Of a stretch of 64,000 nt of DNA, positions 57,065 through 64,000 are shown one piece after another. Source of the DNA: Calycina herbarum (Eukaryota; Ascomycota; Leotiomycetes; Helotiales; Pezizellaceae); the NCBI GenBank assembly GCA_001414485.1, contig LLEY01000068.1, forward strand, positions 186,001 through 250,000, written 5' to 3'. Position 1 is the first letter of the stretch. Each line of letters starts with the position of its first letter. Position numbers and translations under genes: made by a program. Under the pieces are notes generated by a model. The model saw only the letters and a program-made list of their open reading frames with translations. It was not told where the DNA came from and did not search any database.

Positions 57065-58916
57065 ACGTGTTTTATAAGCGAGTCGCCTATATAAGCAGGT
57101 CGTCTACTTTCCTCGTCGCGTACTATATACTACTTTTAAATTAAAATAGCTTAATACTACAACGTTTAATTACTTTCTTAAGAAGCTAATATTATTTTAG
57201 TAACCTAAGAACTCGAAAACAACGCGTTATTAACTAAACGAAGCGCTATAAAGATTTACTATATTCCTTAAAAGACTCTCTTCGATCGACGCGCTAGAAA
57301 GCTCTTACAACGTGATTACTAGCCTAATTCGAAAAAGCTTACAAAGCCAGAGGAGGAGGTAATAGTCAGATATATATTAGAGTTGGATTCGCGAGGGTTT
57401 TCGCTTATAAGAGATATAGTACGAGATATAGCTAATAATCTACTAAGAGAGCGCGACGGAAAGTCTATAGATAAGAACTAGCTAGATAACTTTATAAAAC
57501 GTATACCTAAGCTTAAAACTTAATAGAGTCGTTTATACGATCGTTAGCGAGCTTTAACTAAGGATCTGCGAGTTATTAGTCTATAGTTTATACTTATATA
57601 GTCTATTAAAGAGAAATATAGTATTTAAGATAAGAATATTTATAACTTTAATAAAAGTAGCTTTATAATAGGAGTTATTTCGTCTTAACTTATTATTATA
57701 AGCTTAGAAACGCGTAGGAAGCGAAAGCAAGTTCAGCTAGGTAATCGCGAGTAAGTTATAGTTATTTAGAGAGTTAACGTAACAGAATAGGCAATCCTGC
57801 TATTTATTATATTCGTAGACAAAGTACTTATTTCTACCTAGTACTAAGATATATATATACTATACGATTAAGTAATTAAAGTTAGTAATAACAGCTAGAT
57901 AAATAATAAGCTTAGAGTTATATAGTTAAAGCATTTTAATAAGTATATAAAGGTATAAAGTATAAGAGGATATCGTTTATTAATTATTAATAGTTATAAA
58001 AGCTATAACTCGCTTAAATTCTAGTAACTCTATAAAGACTTAAATATTATTACTCTCTATATACCTTTACACTTATTACACCTACTATAGCTACTTAATA
58101 TAGTCTGCTTCTCGCTATTAAAGCAAGCGTATAGAGCTAAGATATCAGGCTTAGTATAGAATCATATTAATTATATTACTAAAGAAACCTTTCTTCTCGC
58201 GTTTAAAACAGCTTTTTATAAAGCATTTATAAAGGATAACATCTACGCGAGTTTTAAAGAGGCTAGGCTAGTCTTATATAGCCTAGAAGCTGTGTTATCA
58301 AAGCTTGATTTAAGGCTTTATACGCTAATACTAACAATACTAGAAGACACTCTATAGACACCTAAAACACTAAGTAATATATACGAAATAATAGCTTAAT
58401 CAACGCTTATTCGAGATCGGATTCAAAGATATTAAGACTCGTTACCTAGTTCTATTATTCAGTCTCTTAATCAACTCGAAAAAGGCTTAACTAGGGTAAT
58501 ATATAATATAGTATTAATATATAAGGAAATTACTAGTCTTTGTATAATAACTAAGGCTATAACTAAGTATAAAAGTTGTAAGAGGAAGTATATTAAGAGT
58601 TAAGAGATATTAATAGTAGACGACGTAGCTGATTTAATTATATCTAAGAAAAATAGTAGCTAGAAATAAGATAAAGAGTCTAGGAAGAGAGTTCGCGTAG
58701 ACAGGTACTGTAGCCGTTGTAGTAAAACTGGGTATAATTCTCGTACTTATTAGATAGAAATATTAGATATAGAAGATAGCGAAAGTTCTAAAGAATACTA
58801 GATAGCTTCTATAGTAATAATAACTTTGTATAGTATTAAGTATTTTGTATTATAATAACACTAGGTTGAAAAACTAGGCGACTCGCTTATATAGGCGACT
58901 CGCTTATAAAACACGT
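57065..58916 (+). mobile_element. inner Fot1/pogo-type DNA transposon (1,852 bp), RIP-degraded
   Basis: The left TIR starts ACGTGTTTTATAAGCGAG at 57065 and the right TIR, its reverse complement, ends at 58916. Each holds two AAGCGAGTCGCC-type submotifs, as in the element at 48154. TA duplications are at 57063-57064 and 58917-58918. Base composition is strongly TA-biased. Confidence 0.85.
57180..58801 (+). pseudogene. second Fot1/pogo-type DDE transposase relic
   Basis: Stop-riddled but alignable to the transposase at 48252. EEEVIVRYILELDSRGFSPI parallels EEEVIIRNILNLDLRGFTPQ, DIVRDIANNLLRERDGKS parallels DIANYILKSREGKR, then RKQVQLGNRE and LLQPLNIVCFSLLKQAY follow. The C-terminal Cys tail (RYCSRCSKTGYNSRT) ends at a TAG near 58801. 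Amino-acid identity to the first element is clearly partial, so these are different Fot1-type families. Confidence 0.7.
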
Positions 58917-58989
58917 TATTATATCTTTAATATACCGCTTATATACCTGCTTTAGTAGGTTAAAACAACCGACGTCGAGAGACTAAAGA

Positions 58990-59960
58990 AGGTAAGACGA
59001 ATAAGAAGGTATATAGAGAGTAATAATATTATTCTCTTTATAATAAAGCTTAAAATCTGTTAAGTAGTAGCTCTTATAGCCGTCGAGGATAAGTAGATAG
59101 TATATTCTAATTATCTAATCTCTAGTATACTTATTAAAGTACTAAAGCTATTTAAGACCTCTTTTATTTATTATCTAACCTTATTACTTATAGTAATATA
59201 CTAGTCCTTTAGTAATTTACTATTTTTATACTATAGCGCGAGATAGTATTTACTAGCGACGATAATAGACGAGAGAACCGCGTAGCTATAGGAACTAATA
59301 TCTTAAATAACTATAACCTATTCTCTATTATCTTACTAAGCTATTTTCAGCCTCCTACGTCTTTTAGTACTTATAACTACTATTTCTATTAAGATAATAC
59401 CTATTATAAAGTCTATCTTATTAAAGTTATAGATATCTTTATCTTAGATACTATATTTAGTAATTATTTTTTAAACTAGTTAAAACTACGTAGAAATTAT
59501 ATTAAAGTCTTCGTATTAAGCTCTCTAGTAATTATACTTCTAATAAAGACACGTTTATAAGACTTATTATTACTTTATAAAGTTAGAAGCCTAGTTCCTA
59601 TTAACAGGTACCGCGTTATAGTTATAGAGTAGTCGGTTCGCTATATCTATTATACTAGCAAGTCTAGAAGGAAATACACGTATATTAAGGTTAAGGATAT
59701 ATTAAACTATTACTAACTCCTCTAGATCTATAAGCTTTTAAGATTTAGGCGTAGAATCGCGTTATAAAGGTTAACTATATTATCAGCGACCTAGTATACT
59801 ATGATTGACTCTATAGATTGTAGCAGCGGCTCTAGCGCTTAAATCACAGTCACGATCTATAGCCTAACTAGCTAGGAGAATTTTTCTTTCGTCGCTTTTG
59901 TTTTACATCGTTGGTTATAGTAGTATTCGAGTTTTAGTTAGGGTGACGCGTCTCGTGTAA
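58990..59960 (-). pseudogene. transposase relic of the outer Fot1-type element
   Basis: Read on the minus strand, fragments such as DKIDFIIGIILIEIVVISTKRRRRLK, then DNREWVIVI, match the NFDETGFIIGV..NREWATTI region of the element at 48252. Frequent TAG/TAA codons and TA-rich composition show inactivation. The 5' part of the gene would lie toward 60000 and the 3' part beyond the nested insertion (56297-57062). Confidence 0.6.
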
Positions 59961-60075
59961 TTCCGTGTTGCATTCACTTGTGTGTTACACTCGCTTGTGG
60001 ATGACGTTACATGTATAAAAAATTCCTTCTAAGATATAATAAAAAATGAAAATAATTACTCTCTAATTCTCCTTC

Positions 60076-60159
60076 GCCCGACGAGAGGCTCGAACTCTCA
60101 ACCTTGGGCTGTCTACTGCTGTAAAAGGCCCACGCGCTAGCCAATTGTGCCAGCCGGGC
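60076..60159 (-). tRNA. tRNA-Lys (UUU) with short intron
   Basis: On the minus strand, GCCCGGC (60159-60153) pairs with GTCGGGC at the 3' end. The T arm is GAGAG-TTCGAGC-CTCTC. The D region is GCACAATTGGCTAGCGC, with one A-C mismatch in the stem. The anticodon stem TGGGC/GCCCA surrounds a CTTTTA loop, giving anticodon TTT (Lys). An intron of about 11 nt follows position 37, the canonical place. A T-rich tract downstream (TTTTCATTTTTTATT) fits a Pol III terminator. It lies 68 bp from the end of the nested Fot1-type structure. Confidence 0.85.
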
Positions 60160-63094
60160 TAGTGTATTATCGGAATTGTCAGATTCTATTTTGATGAAGG
60201 AATTTGGTTATTTTTAGCTAAGTTTTTCCAATTTTTGGTGGCATTTGTGGGTTTTAGGGCAAGGATTCAATTTAGAAGCGGGGGTTCGGTCCGAGTTCGG
60301 GTGGTATGAAGAAAAGTGATGGAAATAGCGGGGAAGTGAGGATAGTGGATATAATCTTTTATTAGACAACGTGTAGCTCTAGATAAAGGGGTTGTAAAAA
60401 TGTATAAAAATTACAGGTCGAAGTAGAAAGAGATAGGTCATAGAACTCTTAGTTCTCAGAATATCTGAGTTTGTTCTTGGGTTGTGCGGTCTTCGGTAAA
60501 TATTTAAGCGAGAGGTTACCTATCATTTACTTGCCACTTAATTGAATACTTGATTGGACGGGTGTCTTGCGGTTGCAATGTACTTACTCGAACGCATCCT
60601 CCAGACTTTTGGATGATAGTTGCTAGAGCCGCTGGTGTAACATAGTTATTACTCCTGTGGAGAATTAAGAACGCAAAGATCGTGCTAACTGATGATAAAT
60701 TCAACAGTATTGTCGCAGCGATTCGAAGTATAGCTTATTATTAGTAATTAAATACTTAGATTATATAACCTTCTTAGAATATAGTATATAATTCTGATAA
60801 AAGAAGATGCGATAATTGAAAGCTTTCTTTCGTTTCTATTTAAGGATCTTTTACTTATTTCTACAGTAATCTTTATGCTTTTTCGGATCTGGGCTTCAAC
60901 TTTGGAATCTACGAAAACCCTGCCTGAATATACATTGTTTCTTACTTCTCTAAAAATTCTCTGAAAATAATTAGACGAGAATATTCGTATAATAAGATAG
61001 AAGAGTACTAGGGAGTGACAACTGAGTATTTTACATAGCTCCTGAGTTCAGAGAATTCAAAGTGTAGACCGGATGCGTTTTAAAGCTAACTAACAAAAGC
61101 AATCGCAAATATCATCATAAAATCCCCGACTTCTTCAATCCATTCTTCATTCTAATAATGCCAAAGCAATGTTGAGAGCGTGTCACTAAAGTCGTACAAT
61201 CGCAAGTAAATCGAGAAACATTTTCTAAGAATAGAGGAGAGACTAAGTTACCTAAGAGAAACGACCACTGCCCTCCGGTACTCTTTTATTCCATTATACG
61301 AAATATACACGGATAATCACAGCCATTACTCGATAGCCTACAGAACAATGAAGAGTTTAAGTTTCTTAATTCTTCGAAACCTTTTCAGACAATTACATTC
61401 AATTCTCTCAAATGTTTTAGTATAATAGCTATTTCTCTAAAATATAAAAGTACCCCAAGAAAGAGTTCCCTAATTCTCACCAACGAATAGAGGTAAGAAG
61501 GGTATCAATAGGTGACGAGGGAAGTTAGACCAGGTCTCACTGAGATACAGAGTTTATTTGATCATACATAGGAATTAATTCATCGGTAATTGACACAAAC
61601 ACCACTTTATTCATTTAAAAAGACAGAATATACCACCTTATTAATTATTTTATAACCTAAATGCCATCTCTATGCCACGTATTTATTTGATAGCGATTTA
61701 CTACTAAATTAATGACATGTGAATAGTGGTATTTATGTTTGTAGCTAAATATAGTTATTAAAAAGTCGCTACTTCGGTTAATAAAATATGTTTCGCTATA
61801 CCATTCTAGTAGCTATGGTAAGTGATTGATACTTCGCTTGCCAGTTCCTCTAAGAGGCTTGGGATAAATCTAGGAACTAGTCAGCGTTATTTTAGATTAG
61901 TATATTATATGTAATACCAGGGTATCGAGGGTATCGGTCTGCGTGCTTAGGCTTCTCCCTTAATTAATATTTACTCTTGTACAAAGTGAATATTATTTGA
62001 TCGAGACGCTACCATATTCTAGGTTCATTGATTAAATGACTAATACACCTAAAAAAATGTACTTGGAGCTTATAACTTTAATGAATGGCATAAAGTGGTA
62101 TTTAAGTCAGGAAAAAATTAACCAGGTGGCATTTCTGTCTTCTTTAATTATCGCTTAAACACTAAAGTGCGCGAATTGCTCGTAGGCATTTTCAATCCCC
62201 AATCAAGTCACTGTTGAAAACCAAAGCTTAGCAAGCTTTTCTAGGATTCAACTTTAAAGCATACACATCACGTCACGAGATCCACATCATATCAAAGGAG
62301 CTATTATTATGTACGCCATATTTCATTATTATCCCCTCGCAAAGGTTTCGTTCTCTACCTATGTAGTAGTACTCGCAGTAGCAGGGGTAATAAAACCACA
62401 AAGCAGCAACAACGACGCAAGCAATACAAATCGCCACTCCTCATACATACACAAATTCCATCGTCCTCTCAACAACCCATTCCACATCCACTCGGGAATC
62501 CAATCTCAAGCAAACAAAAAAAATAACTCGCAAAGCAATATAAACAACTTTTGACCTTCGACACTCGTATGCCAGTGAAAGTCAAAAACGCAGAAATCAA
62601 AAAAGCAAAAACAACAAACTCCCCTCTCCAAAATTCCATAAAGTGTGCCGCGAGGCAATGATCCGTATCTATTTTCGTTTGCGACTCCCCCCGAATTGAT
62701 TTTGCCAGAGACAGTCGAGCCAGCGAGACCCAGCCCAAATCCCCCCCCCCCATATTCATAAAGTATCGTACTTGTTGCGCCCCATCCCTTGACCATGAAA
62801 AAAAAGCAAAAATGACAAAAAAGAAAAAAGAATTAAATAAACAACGAGTCAAACGCAGATTGTAAACACAAGAAGGAAAAAGAAACATTAATGATCTTTT
62901 TTCCCTTGCGAGCCCCACCCAAGATGATGGGGGATCAATTCTTCATCTTATCATTAAAAAATCTTCCGTGAGATTTTCTTCCTTTTTTCCCCCTCGGGTT
63001 TGGAACAACAGCGTATTTCAACTCAAGGATATTGTACCAACGCGAGCAGAACGAGCATAGCGAGATCTTGTAACTGAAGCAAATGTGATAGTAA
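60160..63094. other. gene-poor region
   Basis: 2.9 kb between the tRNA and the transcription-factor gene. It contains an inverted-repeat structure (61621-62140). A C-run lies near 62741-62750. The 3' UTR of the transcription factor probably occupies part of 62900-63094. No gene is supportable. Confidence 0.4.
61621..62140. repeat. inverted repeat, probable MITE relic
   Basis: The arm 61621-61677 (AGACAGAATATACCACC .. ATGCCA) corresponds, in reverse complement, to 62086-62140 (TGGCATAAAGTGGTATTTAA .. TTCTGTCT), with scattered differences over about 55 bp. The intervening 400 bp is non-coding. Exact termini and target duplication could not be fixed. Confidence 0.55.
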
Positions 63095-64000
63095 TCAACG
63101 AGGACCGGGGCCGAAACGAGCAACCATCTTGTTATCAGCATCCTTGCTCCCACCGAAATCCCCTATTATGTTGTTCAAATTCATAGGATCCGTGCGGCCT
63201 CCACCGCCAGGACTATTACGAAGAGGCGGAGGAGTACGTGATGGAAGACCGTTTGCGCGGAGCTGAAGATTCGATGCCGTGGATGTGGAGGAGCCTGGGG
63301 AGTAATTGGATGGTGGCATACCAGCAGTTGGTGTTAGAGGTGGAAGTCGATGATCGTTTTCGACCGCCTGTCGTCTATTGGCACTATCAGAGCGTGCGTA
63401 ATGTGGCATTGGTGGTGGAAGAACAGAGTCGTGTTGTTGCTCCTCGGTGGGTCGTTTTCGAGAAGATTCTGTAGATCCGGTTGGCGATACGCGATCTCGT
63501 GAATGCATGGGATCGTGGGGGTACTCGTGGGTATGCATTGGTTCGTGGTGTCGAAGTGGTTGGGAACGATCATGTGGGCTATGCATAGGTTCGTGAGTTC
63601 GAGAAGAATGGGTACGGTCGTGGGAACTATAAGCTGCCGAGTCTTGGGAGCGAGGTGTTTGACCACGATCCATGGAGTTGTATGATCCCGTAGGGGAAGG
63701 GGCAGGATATTCGTATTGAGGACCATGCCCTTGGGGACCTCCATGTCCAGAAGGAGGTGCGGGACCGAGTGGTTGCCCATGTGCTCCATACAATGGCGGA
63801 TTCGCCCCCGCATGACGGGGGTACATGGTTTGCTCTTCATGTCCAGCCATGTTCATTCCAGAACCCTGGCGCATGTGAGGGTACACTGTGTGAGCAGGAA
63901 CAAAAGCTTGAGCTTGGGAAGAGACTGGAGTAAAGACACAATCCTGTTGAAATCGAACACAGTTTGAGCAACGACCTTCCGGGTTTGCATCAAATCCAGA
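63095..64000 (-). CDS. Zn(II)2Cys6 transcription factor, 3' part only
   Basis: An open minus-strand frame enters from the right edge and stops at 63095, giving about 300 residues. Its start reads GRCSNCVRFQQDCVFTPVSS, the second half of a fungal Zn2Cys6 binuclear cluster followed by the conserved linker QAQAFVPAH; the first cysteines lie beyond the window. The rest is low-complexity: Gly/Pro/His-rich, with repeated HEPMH and HDRS units and a Ser/Pro-rich tail ending FGPGPR. It is nuclear, binding CGG-type sites by family knowledge; target genes cannot be inferred. Missing: the N-terminus and possibly a fungal-specific middle homology region, although the remaining length suggests a compact factor. 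Confidence 0.8.
   Translation of the reverse strand, partial: SGFDANPEGRCSNCVRFQQDCVFTPVSSQAQAFVPAHTVYPHMRQGSGMNMAGHEEQTMYPRHAGANPPLYGAHGQPLGPAPPSGHGGPQGHGPQYEYPAPSPTGSYNSMDRGQTPRSQDSAAYSSHDRTHSSRTHEPMHSPHDRSQPLRHHEPMHTHEYPHDPMHSRDRVSPTGSTESSRKRPTEEQQHDSVLPPPMPHYARSDSANRRQAVENDHRLPPLTPTAGMPPSNYSPGSSTSTASNLQLRANGLPSRTPPPLRNSPGGGGRTDPMNLNNIIGDFGGSKDADNKMVARFGPGPR

Larger units (their letters stand above)
56297..60007 (-). mobile_element. outer Fot1/pogo-type element split by a second Fot1-type element
   Basis: A left terminus ACGTTATCTATAAGCGAGTG.. at 56297 is mirrored by the right terminus ending GATGACGT at 60007. The TIRs extend about 50 bp (an AAGTGAATATAACACGGAAT block matches GTGAATGCAACACGGAAT in reverse complement). 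TA flanks both ends (56295-56296 and 60008-60009). Subtracting the inner element (57065-58916) and one TA leaves 1,857 bp, the normal size of an autonomous Fot1-like element. The relic transposase is on the minus strand. Confidence 0.75.

Noticed and set aside
1..64000. CRISPR arrays, bacterial-type operons, ribosome binding sites, rRNA genes
   Set aside because: None are seen; the window is eukaryotic with spliced genes, and no regularly spaced short repeats occur.

Overview
This window comes from a filamentous ascomycete. The evidence is spliceosomal introns of about 45-65 bp with GT..AG ends, a HET-domain gene, a fungal NLR-like STAND gene, 2EXR-type genes, a fungal tRNA-Lys with a short intron, and transposons decayed in the C-to-T, TAG/TAA-rich way typical of repeat-induced point mutation (RIP). 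Fot1/pogo elements of about 1.85 kb would fit a leotiomycete such as the Sclerotiniaceae, but that placement is inference.

Layout. 0.2-6 kb: three tandem minus-strand paralogues with a 2EXR/F-box-like core; two carry an N-terminal pentapeptide-like repeat, and the third is broken by an in-frame TAG. 7-10.6 kb: a Rad5/Uls1-type SNF2 ATPase, divergent from an NLR-like gene (10.9-15.1 kb: DUF7708-like domain, NACHT-type P-loop, C-terminal zinc-finger region) whose 3' end is degenerating. A HET-domain gene (16.1-18.6 kb) converges on it, so this pair looks like an allorecognition or incompatibility locus. 19.7-29.5 kb is mostly housekeeping and transport: exosome subunit RRP43, a ferric-reductase-type oxidoreductase and a 14-helix-type MFS transporter. 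30-45 kb: a frameshifted GPI-anchored repeat protein, a membrane aspartic-protease-like protein, quinolinate phosphoribosyltransferase (NAD synthesis), a secreted cupredoxin-like protein and a DUF3237 protein.

46-60 kb is a gene graveyard and transposon island. It holds a decayed gene with no start codon, two separate nested transposon structures with TA target duplications, an unclassified relic flanked by 21-bp direct repeats, a broken DUF4360-like secreted protein gene, and about 5 kb of extremely AT-rich RIP-like DNA ending 68 bp from a tRNA-Lys(UUU) gene. After a gene-poor stretch with a possible MITE, a Zn(II)2Cys6 transcription factor runs off the right edge.

Splice sites were assigned by eye from reading-frame continuity and conserved motifs. 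Where stated, the exon lengths sum to an exact multiple of three.
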